Source: Mediterraneibacter faecis JCM 15917 (GTDB lineage: Bacteria; Bacillota; Clostridia; Lachnospirales; Lachnospiraceae). From it: a DNA stretch of 64,000 nt. Below, piece after piece: positions 46,147 to 57,528 of this stretch. The translations under genes and the position numbers were made by a program. The DNA lies in assembly GCA_001312505.1 (NCBI GenBank), contig BBDW01000004.1, positions 162,920 to 226,919 of the forward strand. The letters are read 5' to 3'. The notes beneath the pieces were generated by a model that was not told the DNA's origin, did not search any database, and saw only the letters and a program-made list of their open reading frames with translations. Position 1 is the first letter of the stretch, and each line of letters starts with the position of its first letter.

Positions 46147-46856
46147 ATGAACGTACCACAGCATATTGCGATTATTTTAGATGGAAACGGACGCTGGGCA
46201 AAATCAAAAGGAATGCCGAGAAATTACGGACACGCACAGGGAGCCAAGAACGTTGAGAAGATCTGTGAAGAAGCATGGCGTATGGGAATCAAGTACCTGA
46301 CAGTCTATGCATTTTCTACAGAAAACTGGAGCAGACCACAGAATGAAGTGGATGCACTGATGAAACTTTTAAGAAATTACATGAAAACATGTCTGAAGAC
46401 AGCGGCAAAGAATGATATGAAGATCCGTGTGATCGGCGATATTGAACCGCTGGATGAGGATATCAAGAGCCGGATCAGAGAACTGGAAGAGGCAACAGCC
46501 AACAATGGAGGCTTAATTTTACAATTGCTCTGAATTATGGAAGCCGTGATGAGATCACAAGAGCAGCCAGAAAGCTTGCGAAGGATTGTGCGGCCGGCAA
46601 GGTAAATCCGGACACGATCGATGAATCATTATTTAATTCTTATCTGGATACAAATGACATTCCGGATCCGGATTTGATGATCCGTACAAGCGGAGAACAA
46701 AGATTATCGAATTATCTGCTTTGGCAGTTGGCCTATTCAGAGTTTTATTTTACAGATATTCCGTGGCCGGCATTTACGAAAGAAGAGCTTATAAAAGCGG
46801 TGGAAGAATATAACCGCAGGCATAGAAGATTCGGCGGAGTAGAGGAGGCGGAATAA
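46147..46856 (+). CDS. uppS: Undecaprenyl diphosphate synthase
   Basis: About 236 residues. A cis-prenyltransferase that makes the C55 carrier lipid for peptidoglycan. IILDGNGRWAKSKGMPRNYGH holds the catalytic Asp12; DLMIRTSGEQRLSNYLLWQ and YSEFYFTDIPWPAF bind IPP. The frame breaks at 46510-46511 (GG written, GGG needed for NNGGLNFTIALNYG); adding one G joins the halves. The stop lies three bases before cdsA. Confidence 0.95.
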
Positions 46857-46858
46857 AG

Positions 46859-47675
46859 ATGTTTAAAACAAGGTTACTAAGTGGAATACTATTAGTGATC
46901 ATCGCGCTTGTCACAGTGATCACGGGCGGAAACCTGCTCTTTGCAGTTTTGTTATTAATCAGCCTGATCGGAATGACAGAGTTGTATAAAGTATTTCACA
47001 TAGAGAAGAAGGCACCAGGAATTGTCGGATATATTTTTGCAATCCTGTATTATGGGTTATTATATTTTAAACCGCTTCTTCCGGGAGAATCCTTAAACTG
47101 GTTTGTTATGCTGTTTATGGCTTTTTTGATCTGCCAGATGGCGGTTCTTGTATTTGCCTATCCGAAATATAATACACAGCAGATTTTTGCCGGTTTTTTT
47201 GGAATGTTCTATGTGGCAGTGATGCTCTCTTACATTTATCAGACAAGAAATCTTCCGGGAGGAATCTTCTCGGTATGGCTTGTATTTGTATGCTCCTGGG
47301 GGATGTGATACTTGTGCATACTGTGTCGGTATGTTGATCGGAAAGCACAAGCTGGCACCGATTTTAAGTCCGAAGAAATCAATAGAAGGTGGAATCGGAG
47401 GAATCCTTGGTGCAGCATTGATCGGAGTATTGTATGGACTTGCAATTAACTACTGGGGGGGAAATGCGGCAGCAGATTTATTGCAATATGCGATTATTGG
47501 TGCGGTCGGTGGAGCAATTTCACAGATTGGAGACCTGGCAGCTTCTGCGATCAAGAGATACCACAACATTAAAGATTATGGAAAACTGATTCCGGGACAT
47601 GGAGGAATTCTTGACCGTTTTGACAGTGTTATCTTTACAGCACCTATTATTTTCTATCTTTCCCTGTTTCTGTAA
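46859..47675 (+). CDS. cdsA: Phosphatidate cytidylyltransferase
   Basis: About 271 residues. A multi-helix membrane enzyme making CDP-diacylglycerol. The C-terminal signature region (KKSIEGGIGGILGA and GDLAASAIKRYHNIKDYGKLIPGHGGILDRFDSV) is complete. The frame breaks at 47298-47302, where G5 should be G4 (SWGCDTCAYCVG). G7 at 47455-47461 adds a Gly in NYWGNAA. Lies between uppS and dxr in the usual operon. Confidence 0.94.
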
Positions 47676-47761
47676 AAGGAGATATATGTGTGATAGATGC
47701 GTTGCTGATCCACAGTTTTGTGGATTGTAACATAAAAGCAGAATAGAGGTAAAAAGTTACG

Positions 47762-48904
47762 ATGAAGAAAATTGCAATTTTGGGATCTACAGGATCCATA
47801 GGAACACAGACATTGGAGATTGTCAGGACAAATGGCGATCTGGAGGTTACAGCACTTGCAGCAGGGAATAATATTGATCTCCTGGAGAAACAGATCAGAG
47901 AATTTAAGCCGAAACTGGCAGCAGTTTGGAAAGAAGAAAGAGCAAATGAATTAAAAGACAAAATAAATGATCTGGATGTTAAAGTAGTAAGCGGTATGGA
48001 TGGACTGCTTGAAGTAGCGAGACAGCCGGAGTCAGAGATTCTTGTGACAGCAATTGTCGGAATGATTGGAATTCTTCCTACAATTGAAGCAATTAATGCA
48101 GGAAAAGATATTGCTTTGGCAAATAAAGAGACACTGGTCACAGCAGGACATATCATTATGCCGCTGGCAAAGGAAAAAGGGGTTTCTATTCTTCCGGTGG
48201 ATAGCGAGCACAGCGCAATCTTTCAGTCTCTTCAGGGAGGACAGCAGAAGGCTCTGCACAAGATTCTCCTGACGGCATCCGGTGGACCATTTAGAGGAAA
48301 GAAACTGGAAGATCTGGAGAACATCCAGGTAGAGGATGCATTGAAACATCCAAACTGGGCAATGGGACGCAAGATTACAATTGACTCATCTACAATGGTG
48401 AACAAAGGTCTTGAAGTGATTGAGGCGAAATGGCTCTTTGGAGTGGATGTAGATCAGATTCAGGTTGTTGTGCAGCCACAGAGTATCATTCATTCAATGG
48501 TGGAATATGAAGATGGTGCAGTGATCGCACAGCTTGGAACACCGGATATGAAACTTCCAATCCAGTATGCACTCTATTATCCGGAACGTCGTTATCTTCC
48601 GGGTGACAGACTGGACTTTTCGACACTTCAGCAGATCACGTTTGAACAGCCGGATCTGGAAACATTTTATGGATTGAAGCTTGCTTTTGAAGCGGGAAGA
48701 ACAGGAGGTTCCCTTCCGACCGTGTTAAATGCGGCAAATGAGAAAGCAGTTGCGCTGTTCCTTGACAGAAAGATTAAGTATCTCCAGATTCCTGAAATTA
48801 TTCAGGCGTGTATGGAAGCGCATAAAAATATTGCGGCTCCAACTGTTGAGGAGATACTAAAGACAGAACAGGAAACATATGAATTTATTAAAAACAGGTG
48901 GTAA
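47762..48904 (+). CDS. dxr: 1-Deoxy-D-xylulose 5-phosphate reductoisomerase
   Basis: A 380-residue NADPH enzyme, second step of the MEP isoprenoid pathway. AILGSTGSIGTQTLEIV binds NADPH, ALANKETLVTAG and VDSEHSAIFQSL carry metal and substrate ligands, HPNWAMGRKITIDSSTMVNKGLE-type segment forms the flexible loop. Full length with no indel. It precedes rseP by three bases. Confidence 0.97.
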   Translation: MKKIAILGSTGSIGTQTLEIVRTNGDLEVTALAAGNNIDLLEKQIREFKPKLAAVWKEERANELKDKINDLDVKVVSGMDGLLEVARQPESEILVTAIVGMIGILPTIEAINAGKDIALANKETLVTAGHIIMPLAKEKGVSILPVDSEHSAIFQSLQGGQQKALHKILLTASGGPFRGKKLEDLENIQVEDALKHPNWAMGRKITIDSSTMVNKGLEVIEAKWLFGVDVDQIQVVVQPQSIIHSMVEYEDGAVIAQLGTPDMKLPIQYALYYPERRYLPGDRLDFSTLQQITFEQPDLETFYGLKLAFEAGRTGGSLPTVLNAANEKAVALFLDRKIKYLQIPEIIQACMEAHKNIAAPTVEEILKTEQETYEFIKNRW

Positions 48905-48907
48905 TGT

Positions 48908-49939
48908 ATGGGCATAATCTTGGCAATTCTGCTATTCAGTGCGATTGTAATCTTTCACGAATTAGGACACTTTCTGCTTGCAAAGAAGAATAAGATCCGT
49001 GTGGATGAATTCTCTCTGGGTCTTGGACCGACTATTTTTGGAAAACAGTTTGGAGAAACAAAATTCAGCTTAAAGCTTCTTCCGTTTGGCGGAGCCTGCA
49101 TGATGGGAGAAGATGATGTGGATGATATGTCTGAAGGGAGCTTTAACAGCAAATCGGTCTGGGCAAGAATGTCAGTAATTGTTGCAGGTCCAGTGTTTAA
49201 TCTTATTCTTGCATGGATCCTCTGCATGATTATTATTGGCTGGACGGGATATCGAGCACCGATTGTCAGTAATGTGACAGATGGATATTCAGCGCAGGAA
49301 GAAGGTATCGAACCGGGAGATGTGATCAAGAAGATCGGAGGAAAATCAGTTCATATCTGGAACGATATCAGTCTGTATAATATGATGCATGCGGGAACAA
49401 AAAGTGTAGAAGTTGAGTATGAGCGTGACGGTAAGGATTATACAGTTGTGCTGGAACCAAAACAGAATGAGGGAGATGCTTTTCCTCTGCTTGGAATTAC
49501 AGGTGGTGAGATGGTTCGTCCGGGTCTGTTTGGAACAGTTCGATACGGAGCATATACGGTGAAGTATTGGATCACATATACAGTTGACAGTCTGAAAATG
49601 TTAGTTGGTGGAAAGGTAGGAGTAAAAGATCTTTCCGGTCCGGTTGGAATTGTCAGTGCGGTAGATAACGTTTATCAGGAAGCAGCTCCGGCAGGCATGG
49701 TAGTAGTGATTTTAAATCTTCTCAATATAGGAGTACTTCTGACCGCCAACCTGGGTGTGATGAATCTGTTACCGCTTCCGGCGTTGGACGGTGGACGTCT
49801 TGTATTCCTTATCATTGAGGCCGTTCGTGGAAAAAGAGTACCGCCTGAGAAAGAAGGCATGGTACATTTTGCAGGATTTGTGCTTCTGATGGCATTGATG
49901 GTTGTTATTATGTTTAATGACATTCTGAAACTTGTGTAG
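48908..49939 (+). CDS. rseP: RseP-type intramembrane zinc metalloprotease
   Basis: A 343-residue site-2 protease. The zinc motif HELGH is at residues 17-21 in the first helix; a single PDZ domain lies at about 120-190 (EEGIEPGDVIKKIGGK); NLLPLPALDGGRL is the second conserved membrane motif with the third zinc ligand Asp. Cleaves anti-sigma factors or leftover signal peptides. Last gene of the pyrH-to-rseP series. Confidence 0.96.
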   Translation: MGIILAILLFSAIVIFHELGHFLLAKKNKIRVDEFSLGLGPTIFGKQFGETKFSLKLLPFGGACMMGEDDVDDMSEGSFNSKSVWARMSVIVAGPVFNLILAWILCMIIIGWTGYRAPIVSNVTDGYSAQEEGIEPGDVIKKIGGKSVHIWNDISLYNMMHAGTKSVEVEYERDGKDYTVVLEPKQNEGDAFPLLGITGGEMVRPGLFGTVRYGAYTVKYWITYTVDSLKMLVGGKVGVKDLSGPVGIVSAVDNVYQEAAPAGMVVVILNLLNIGVLLTANLGVMNLLPLPALDGGRLVFLIIEAVRGKRVPPEKEGMVHFAGFVLLMALMVVIMFNDILKLV

Positions 49940-50010
49940 AAAACAGGAAAGAATAGGAGTTTCCCGCATATACTGGAAAAAGGAAACGAATCAGATGTGG
50001 GAGACAAACT

Positions 50011-51304
50011 ATGAAACTTTTTCAACCGATACAAGGTTCAATTGAAAGCAAAGAAACGCAGGAGAATCTGATCGATCGTGGTCAGCTGCAGGTAAATGTT
50101 ACATCTTCTGTGAATGCATTTCCAGTAAAAGAAGCACGGATTTCCATCTCTTATACAGGAATTCCGGAAAGTATATTAGAGCAGGTAGTCACGGATTCTT
50201 CCGGTCAGACAGAACTGATTGAATTGAATGCACCACCGGAAGAATGGAGTCTGGATGAGAACGAAGAACGTCAACCATATTCAGAATATACATTGAATAT
50301 TGAAGCAGAAGGATTTGAGTCGATCAGTGTTTCGGGAACAGAGATCCTGGCAAACACAAAGGCAATCCAGAATATACGCATGAAACAAAAGGATCAGAGC
50401 AGGGAAGAAGAGCAGGTATTCGTCATCCCTGCTCATACTTTATATGGAAATTATCCTCCGAAGATTGCAGAGGAAGAGATTAAGCCGGTAAATGAAACAG
50501 GAGAAATTGTCTTGAGCCGTGTGGTTGTACCGGAATATATTATCGTACATGATGGATCTCCGCGGGATTCTACAGCACAGAATTATTATGTGAAGTACAA
50601 AGATTATATAAAAAATGTCGCATCAAGTGAAATCTATGCAACCTGGCCGGCAGACACCATAAGGGCAAATGTGCTGGCAATTATGTCATTACTTTAAACA
50701 GGGTTTATACGGAATGGTATCGAAATAAAGGGTTTGATTTTACAATTACATCATCAACGGCATTTGACCATAAATGGATCCCGGAGCGCAATATATTTGA
50801 GCCTATTTCAGTGATTGTGGATGAACTGTTTGCAGACTATCTGTCACGGCCGAATGTGCGCCAGCCAATCCTGACACAGTATTGTGATGGCCGCAGGGTG
50901 AGCTGTCCAAATTGGTTGACACAGTGGGGGGTCAAAAAGTCTGGGAGAACAGGGATTTTCTCCGATTGAAATTCTAAGGTATTATTATGGTGACGATATG
51001 TATATCAATACGGCAGAAGCAATCTCAGGTATTCCGTCCTCCTGGCCGGGATATACACTGGAACAAGGTTCACAAGGCCCCAAAGTGCGTCAGATACAGG
51101 AAGAACTGAATGTGATTGCAGGTGCATATCCGGAAATCCCCCAAATTGACGGAAGATGGAATCTATGGACCTGAAACAGAAGCGGCTGTCCGGAAATTTC
51201 AATCTATATTCGGTCTTCCGGTAACAGGAGAGATAGATTATAAAACATGGTATAAGATATCGGAAATTTATGTTGGCGTGTCAAGAATAGCAGAGCTTTC
51301 ATAA
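50011..51304 (+). CDS. SpoIID-like and peptidoglycan-binding domain protein
   Basis: About 430 residues once three indels are corrected: TT at 50689-50690 (TTT needed), G6 at 50926-50931 (G5 needed), C5 at 51138-51142 (C4 needed). In order: an N-terminal beta-rich carboxypeptidase-regulatory-like region (about 25-115), a SpoIID-like stretch (IRANVLAIMSFTLNRVYTEW, then LTQWGSKSLGEQGFSPIEILRYYYG), and a C-terminal peptidoglycan-binding repeat (KVRQIQEELN, DGIYGPETEAAVRKFQ). No signal peptide is evident. SpoIID family members cut glycan strands, so a sporulation or wall-remodelling role is plausible but unproven. Confidence 0.78.
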
Positions 51305-51341
51305 AGTACAGGAACAGTTCAGACAGGAGACAGTGAAATTA

Positions 51342-52580
51342 ATGGAAAGAGACAGAAGACGAAGGAAAAAACGACGAAGAAATAGAAAAACAACAAGAAA
51401 AGGATTCGTGTTTCTTGTGCTTCTTCTTGTGATCATCGGAGTGGCAGGTGTATTAAAGATGACAAAAGTAGTACCAGGATTATTCCGTGAGTCTGGAAAT
51501 GTCCTTTTGTCTGATTCTGGTCAGAAAATAGAATTTCCGGAGTTAAATGTATCAGAAGAAGATGTTGCAGATGGTTTTTATTATCAGCAGCTGTCGGAGC
51601 AGGAAAAACAGGTTTATCGTGAGATCCTGCAGGGGGTTCGTTCCATGGAAGAGACCATTCTTCTTCATGCAGGCGAGAATGACGAGGCAGGAAAGATATA
51701 CGAATATCTGATGTATGACCGGCCGGAATTGTTCTGGTGTGACGGCAGCTCAAAAATGACGGTATACAAAGACTACACAGAGTTTCATCCGTCTTATATC
51801 TGCACACCAGATCAGAGAGAATCCAGACGGGAGCAGATTGAAAATGCGGCACAAGAGGCACTTGCAGGTGCACAGGGATGTGAGACAGCGTATGAGAAGA
51901 TCAAGTACATTTTCAAATATCTTGTAGATACTGTGGATTATGATCAAAACGCATTGGATAATCAGAATATTTATAGTTCTTTGGTTGGGAAAAAATCCGT
52001 CTGCGCAGGATATTCCAGGGCAGCGCAATATCTGTTGAAACAGATGGGAATAGAATGTATTTACGTTGTGGGAACAGTAAAAGAGCAGGGGGGGGCACAT
52101 GCATGGAATATAGTGAAATGTAATGATAAGTATTATCAGATGGATGTGACTTTCGGAGATCCGATCTTTCAGGAGAATGAGACGGGAGAAACGCTGCCTC
52201 ATGATCTTGTGAATTATGAGTATCTATGTTGTACAGATGAAGAAATTTTTACAGATCATCAGCAGGATGATTTTGTGCCGTATCCGGTGTGCGATTCCAA
52301 TGATCTGGAATATTATCGAATCAACGGTCTGTACTATGAAACATTTGATGAGAATGAAATCTATGAAAAAATGAAAGCAGGGATAGAACAGGAACAGGAA
52401 ATGTTTGCTATCCGCTTTTCGGAAAATGCTGTTTATGAAGTTGCAAAAGAGAAAATTATAGATAATTTGATTCCACAGGCGGCGCAGTTTCTTGTTGACT
52501 TTAGACAATTGGAAGAAGTGAAATATACGTATGCCGTGGATGACAGAAAGCGGATCATAATGATCTTCTGGTATTCATAA
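51342..52580 (+). CDS. Membrane-anchored transglutaminase-like protein
   Basis: A 412-residue protein. A very basic N-terminus (RRRRKKRRRNRK) is followed by one membrane helix (FVFLVLLLVIIGVAGVL) and an extracytoplasmic region with a transglutaminase/protease core: Cys221 in SVCAGYSRAAQYLL, His in GAHAWNIV and Asp in YYQMDVTFGDP form the triad. I start at the ATG 51342 (AGGAGA eleven bases upstream) rather than GTG 51333. G7 at 52088-52094 adds a Gly in EQGAHAW. Directly follows the SpoIID-like gene; probably wall-associated. Confidence 0.87.
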   Translation: MERDRRRRKKRRRNRKTTRKGFVFLVLLLVIIGVAGVLKMTKVVPGLFRESGNVLLSDSGQKIEFPELNVSEEDVADGFYYQQLSEQEKQVYREILQGVRSMEETILLHAGENDEAGKIYEYLMYDRPELFWCDGSSKMTVYKDYTEFHPSYICTPDQRESRREQIENAAQEALAGAQGCETAYEKIKYIFKYLVDTVDYDQNALDNQNIYSSLVGKKSVCAGYSRAAQYLLKQMGIECIYVVGTVKEQGGAHAWNIVKCNDKYYQMDVTFGDPIFQENETGETLPHDLVNYEYLCCTDEEIFTDHQQDDFVPYPVCDSNDLEYYRINGLYYETFDENEIYEKMKAGIEQEQEMFAIRFSENAVYEVAKEKIIDNLIPQAAQFLVDFRQLEEVKYTYAVDDRKRIIMIFWYS

Positions 52581-52660
52581 AAATGCATAAAATACCATTT
52601 ATAAGTAAAAAATACCAATATATATTAATAAAAGTACTAAGTTATTCATCAAAAATGATG

Positions 52661-52689
52661 TTGAAATGTCTCTCATGCTGTAGTATAAT
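52661..52689 (+). promoter_or_regulatory. Promoter of carAB
   Basis: TTGAAA, 17-base spacer, perfect TATAAT. Confidence 0.8.
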
Positions 52690-52708
52690 CTTTACAATTT
52701 GAGAAAGA

Positions 52709-52747
52709 GGGCGCTCTGGGATAAAGACTCCATGAGCGCCTTCCTTT
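52709..52747 (+). promoter_or_regulatory. Attenuator-like hairpin in the carA leader
   Basis: GGGCGCTC pairs with GAGCGCC(T) over a 17-base loop, followed by TTCCTTTT, about 20 bases after the promoter and 40 before carA. A terminator here, before a pyrimidine/arginine gene, suggests attenuation. Confidence 0.55.
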
Positions 52748-52785
52748 TGAGAAAAAATATTTTTACGAAGGGAAAGGGTGAACAG

Positions 52786-53856
52786 ATGAAAGCGTTTCTT
52801 ATTTTGGAAGACGGTACTGTGTTTACAGGAACAAGCATTGGTTCGACGAGAGATATGATCAGTGAGATCGTGTTTAATACTTCAATGACAGGATATCTTG
52901 AGGTACTGACGGACCCTTCTTATGCGGGACAGGCAGTGGTTATGACATATCCGCTGATTGGTAATTATGGAATTACACCGGATATGGAGTCATTAAAGGC
53001 ATGGCCAGATGGATATATTGTGAGGGAGTTATCCAGAATGCCAAGTAACTTCAGATGTGAAGGTACAATTCAGGATTTCCTCAAGAAATATGATATTCCG
53101 GGTATTGCGGGAGTTGATACTCGTGCTCTTACAAAGATTTTAAGAGAAAAAGGTACCATGAATGGTATGATCACAACAAACGAGAATTACGATCTTGATG
53201 AAGTAATCTCTAAGTTGAAGAATTATAAGGTAGAAGGTGTTGTCTCCAAAGTTACATGTGAGGAGAAATACGTTTTAGAAGGAACAGGTAAGAAGGTTGC
53301 ACTTCTTGATCTCGGAGCTAAGAAAAACATCGCAAAATCTTTAAATGATCGCGGCTGCGAAGTGACCGTTTATCCGGCCGATACAACAGCGGATGAGATC
53401 ATCGCATCTAATCCAGATGGCATTATGCTTTCCAATGGACCTGGAGATCCGGCAGAATGTACATCAATTATCAAAGAAATCAAAAAGCTTTATGAAACAG
53501 ATATCCCAATATTTGCCATTTGCCTTGGACATCAGTTGATGGCACTTGCAACAGGTGGTACAACTTACAAATTAAAATATGGACATCGCGGAGGAAATCA
53601 TCCGGTGAAAGATCTTCAGACAGGCAGAGTCTACATTTCTTCACAGAATCACGGCTATGTTGTTGATGAAGACAAGATTGATCCAAACGTTGCAGTTCCT
53701 GCATTTAAGAATGTAAATGACGGAACAAACGAAGGACTTGCATATGTTGGAAAGAACATTTTTACAGTTCAGTTCCATCCGGAAGCATGCCCGGGACCAC
53801 AGGATTCAGGATACCTGTTCGATCGTTTTCTTGAGATGATGGGAGGAGAGAAATAA
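52786..53856 (+). CDS. carA: Carbamoyl-phosphate synthase small subunit
   Basis: A 356-residue glutamine amidotransferase subunit. [21 protein letters not shown] opens the N-terminal domain; the class I amidotransferase domain has the nucleophile Cys246 in FAICLGHQ, and His/Glu in [10 protein letters not shown] start at 52786 because the protein family begins [13 protein letters not shown] and AAGGGTGA precedes it; an upstream open frame covers the leader hairpin. Stop and carB start overlap (TAATG). Confidence 0.97.
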   Translation: MKAFLILEDGTVFTGTSIGSTRDMISEIVFNTSMTGYLEVLTDPSYAGQAVVMTYPLIGNYGITPDMESLKAWPDGYIVRELSRMPSNFRCEGTIQDFLKKYDIPGIAGVDTRALTKILREKGTMNGMITTNENYDLDEVISKLKNYKVEGVVSKVTCEEKYVLEGTGKKVALLDLGAKKNIAKSLNDRGCEVTVYPADTTADEIIASNPDGIMLSNGPGDPAECTSIIKEIKKLYETDIPIFAICLGHQLMALATGGTTYKLKYGHRGGNHPVKDLQTGRVYISSQNHGYVVDEDKIDPNVAVPAFKNVNDGTNEGLAYVGKNIFTVQFHPEACPGPQDSGYLFDRFLEMMGGEK

Positions 53857-56800
53857 TGCCAAGAGATAATAGTATCAAAAAAGTATTAGTTATCGGTTCT
53901 GGTCCGATCGTCATCGGACAGGCTGCGGAGTTCGATTATGCTGGAACTCAGGCCTGCCGTTCACTGAAAGAAGAAGGGATTGAGGTTGTACTTCTCAACT
54001 CAAACCCTGCAACAATCATGACAGATAAAGATATCGCAGATCGTGTTTATATCGAGCCACTGACAATTGAGGTTGTTGAGCAGCTGATCAAAAAGGAAAA
54101 ACCAGACAGTGTACTTCCAACACTTGGAGGACAGGCTGGACTGAACCTTGCAATGGAACTCGAAGAGGCTGGATTCTTAAAAGAGAATAATGTACGCCTG
54201 ATCGGAACAACATCTGAGACAATCAAGAAGGCAGAGGACCGTTTGGAATTCAAGGCAACAATGGAGAAGATCGGTGAGCCGGTTGCAGCTTCTCTTGTTG
54301 TAGAAAATGTAGAAGACGGACTTGCATTTGCAAATAAGATCGGCTACCCGGTTGTTCTTCGTCCTGCTTATACACTGGAGGAAGCGGTGGTGGTATCGCA
54401 CATGATTCTCAGCAGTTAGTAGAGATCCTTGAGAATGGTCTTCGTCTTTCCCGTGTTGGTCAGGTTCTTGTTGAACGTTGTATCGCAGGATGGAAAGAGA
54501 TCGAGTACGAGGTAATGCGTGACGGAGCCGGAAACTGTATTACAGTATGTAATATGGAAAATATTGACCCGGTTGGAGTTCATACAGGAGACAGTATTGT
54601 AGTTGCACCATCTCAGACACTGGGCGATAAAGAATATCAGATGTTACGTACTTCCGCATTGAACATTATTAGTGAGTTGAATATCACAGGTGGATGTAAC
54701 GTACAGTATGCATTACACCCAGAGACATTTGAATATTGTGTAATCGAGGTAAACCCTCGTGTAAGCCGTTCTTCTGCACTTGCTTCCAAAGCAACAGGAT
54801 ACCCGATTGCGAAGGTTGCAGCGAAGATCGCACTTGGATACAATCTGGATGAGATTAAGAATGCAATCACACAGAAGACCTATGCAAGTTTTGAGCCAAT
54901 GCTTGACTATGTAGTAGTTAAGATCCCGAGACTTCCATTCGATAAATTCATCAGTGCAAAGAGAACGCTGACAACACAGATGAAAGCAACCGGAGAAGTT
55001 ATGAGCATCTGTAATAACTTCGAGGGAGCTCTTATGAAAGCAATCCGTTCTCTGGAGCAGCATGTAGACAGTCTGATGTCTTATGACTTCACAGATCTGA
55101 CAGATGATGAACTGATCGATCAGCTGAAGAAAGTAGATGACATGCGTATGTGGAGAATCGCAGAAGCATGCAGAAGAGGAATCTCTTACAATCTGATCCA
55201 CGAGATTACAAAAGTTGATGAGTGGTTTATCGATAAATTTGCGATCATCACAGAGATGGAGACAGCTCTGAAGACACAGGAACTTACACCGGAGCTTCTT
55301 GCAGAAGCAAAACGTATCGAGTTCCCGGATAATGTGATCGCACAGCTGACAGGTAAGACAGAGCAGGAAATTCACGATATGCGTCATGCAAACGGTATCG
55401 TTGCAGCATATAAGATCGTAGATACTTGTGCAGCAGAGTTCGCCGCAGAGACACCATATTACTACTCTGTATATGGAAGCGAGAATGAGGTTGAACAGAC
55501 AAAAGATAAGAAGAAAGTACTTGTTCTTGGATCCGGTCCGATCCGTATCGGTCAGGGTATCGAGTTCGACTTCTGTTCTGTACATTGTACATGGGCATTT
55601 GCAAAAGACGGATATGAGACAATCATTGTAAATAATAACCCGGAGACAGTAAGTACTGACTTTGACATTGCTGATAAGCTGTACTTCGAGCCACTGACAG
55701 CGGAAGATGTAGAGAGTATCGTTGATATTGAGAAACCGGATGGAGCAGTTGTACAGTTTGGTGGACAGACAGCAATCAAGCTGACAGAAGCACTTATGAA
55801 GATGGGAGTACCGATCCTTGGTACATCTGCAGAGAATGTAGACAAAGCCGAAGACCGTGAGCTCTTTGATGAGATTCTTGAAGAGTGCGAGATTCCACGT
55901 CCGACAGGTGGAACAGTATTCACAGCAGAAGAAGCGAAAGAAGTTGCCAACAGACTTGGATATCCTGTATTGGTTCGTCCTTCCTACGTTCTTGGTGGAC
56001 AGGGAATGCAGATTGCAATCAACGACAATGATATTGATGAATTCATCGGAATCATTAACAGAATCGCACAGGATCACCCAATCCTTGTAGATAAATACCT
56101 TCAGGGAAAAGAGATTGAGGTCGATGCAGTATGCGACGGAACAGATATCCTGATCCCGGGTATCATGGAACATATCGAGCGTGCAGGAATCCACTCCGGA
56201 GACAGTATTTCCGTATATCCGGCACAGAGCCTGACAGAAGGAGCGAAAGCAAAGATTGCTGAGTATACAAGAAGACTTGCAAAATCACTCCATGTTATCG
56301 GTATGATCAATATCCAGTTTATCGTGTGCGGCGAAGATGATGTATATGTAATCGAAGTAAACCCACGTTCCAGCCGTACAGTACCATATATCAGTAAGGT
56401 GACAGGTATCCCGATTGTTCCTTTAGCAACACAGGTTATCACAGGAAAGAAGATCAAAGATCTTGGATACACACCGGGACTTCAGCCGGAAGCTGATTAT
56501 GTAGCGGTTAAGATGCCGGTATTCTCATTTGAGAAGATCCGCGGAGCTGATATCAGCCTTGGACCTGAGATGAAGTCTACAGGAGAGTGTCTTGGAATTG
56601 CAAAGACATTTGATGAAGCACTTTACAAAGCATTTATCGGAGCAGGAATCAAGCTTCCGAAGCATAAAAACATGATCATGACAGTCCGCGATGAAGACCA
56701 TGCAGATGCAGTAGAGATCGGAAGAAGATTTGAGAAGATTGGATACCATATCTTTGCTACAAGCGGAACAGCACGTGCGCTGAATGAGGCGGGAGTAAAG

Positions 56801-57058
56801 GCTACTCCGGTTCGTAAGATCGAGCAGGAATCACCGAACCTTCTTGACCTGATCCTCGGACATAAGATCGATCTTGTTATCGATATCCCGGCACAGGGTG
56901 CAGAGCATTCAAGAGATGGATTTGTAATCCGTAGAAATGCAATCGAGACAGGTGTGAATGTACTGACTGCAATTGACACAGCATATGCATTGATCACAAG
57001 TCTTGAGAATACAGATATTAAGAAACTGTCACTGATCGATATTGCGAAGGTGCAGTAA
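53856..57058 (+). CDS. carB: Carbamoyl-phosphate synthase large subunit
   Basis: About 1067 residues with two homologous ATP-grasp halves, an oligomerisation domain and a C-terminal MGS-like allosteric domain ([16 protein letters not shown] end). Each half has a [22 protein letters not shown] motif. Transfers ammonia and two phosphates to bicarbonate for arginine and pyrimidine synthesis. The frame breaks at 54377-54378 (GG written, GGG needed for the invariant YTLGGSGGG loop of the ATP-grasp fold); adding G gives a continuous protein. Confidence 0.96.
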
Positions 57059-57180
57059 GATTTGTTGAACCAGGATTCTTTCAATTGGGATCTAAAATTT
57101 AATTGAATGGTCGCAATGCCAGTTCTACTATTACCACGGGTATCAGCCCGCTTTACCTCATCCCTTTGAAAGTATGTAAC

Positions 57181-57230
57181 ATAAGAGCAAGAACAGTTTA
57201 CCGTATGTGGTGCCTGTTCTTGCTCTTATT
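57181..57230 (+). terminator. Terminator after carAB
   Basis: ATAAGAGCAAGAACAG pairs perfectly with CTGTTCTTGCTCTTAT. The 57059-57180 stretch before it has only small stems (CGGG/CCCG) and no gene. Confidence 0.82.
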
Positions 57231-57264
57231 AACATTCTGAACAAAGTGTATTCGGAAAACAAAT

Positions 57265-57528
57265 ATTATCAAGGCTTCAGCAACATTACGAAACGATTAT
57301 TCTACTATTTCCAATCTTGCAAGGTCAACGGGTGAACCGATTTATATAACAAAAAATGACGAGGATGACGGAGTATTTATGAATATTGATGCCTTTGAGA
57401 AAAGGGAACAGGCATTGGAATTTCGTGCGAAAATCATGCAGGCAGAAGAAGAAAGGTTAAACGGAGCAAAGACAAGAAGTATCTCCGAAGCAAGAAAGGA
57501 ATTGAGAGAACGTGCAGGAACAATATAA
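57265..57528 (+). pseudogene. Phd/YefM-type antitoxin without a start codon
   Basis: The open frame reads IIKASATLRNDYSTISNLA and later GEPIYITKN, VFMNIDAFEKREQ and ERLNGAKTRSISEARKEL, which fits a Phd/YefM antitoxin of about 87 residues with N-terminal DNA-binding and C-terminal toxin-binding parts. There is no ATG, GTG or TTG at the proper start (ATT stands there), no ribosome site, and an in-frame stop lies at 57238-57240. It overlaps the toxin remnant, as in real operons. Probably a dead antitoxin, unless ATT is used as a start. Confidence 0.75.

Noticed and set aside
54713..56194. A 493-codon open frame on the minus strand inside carB
   Set aside because: It is the antisense shadow of a highly conserved gene, has a Cys/Leu/Ser-rich composition typical of reverse frames, and no ribosome site.
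57100..57180. A tRNA-like fold after carB
   Set aside because: Small stems are present but no cloverleaf, no T-loop consensus GTTCGA and no acceptor pairing.
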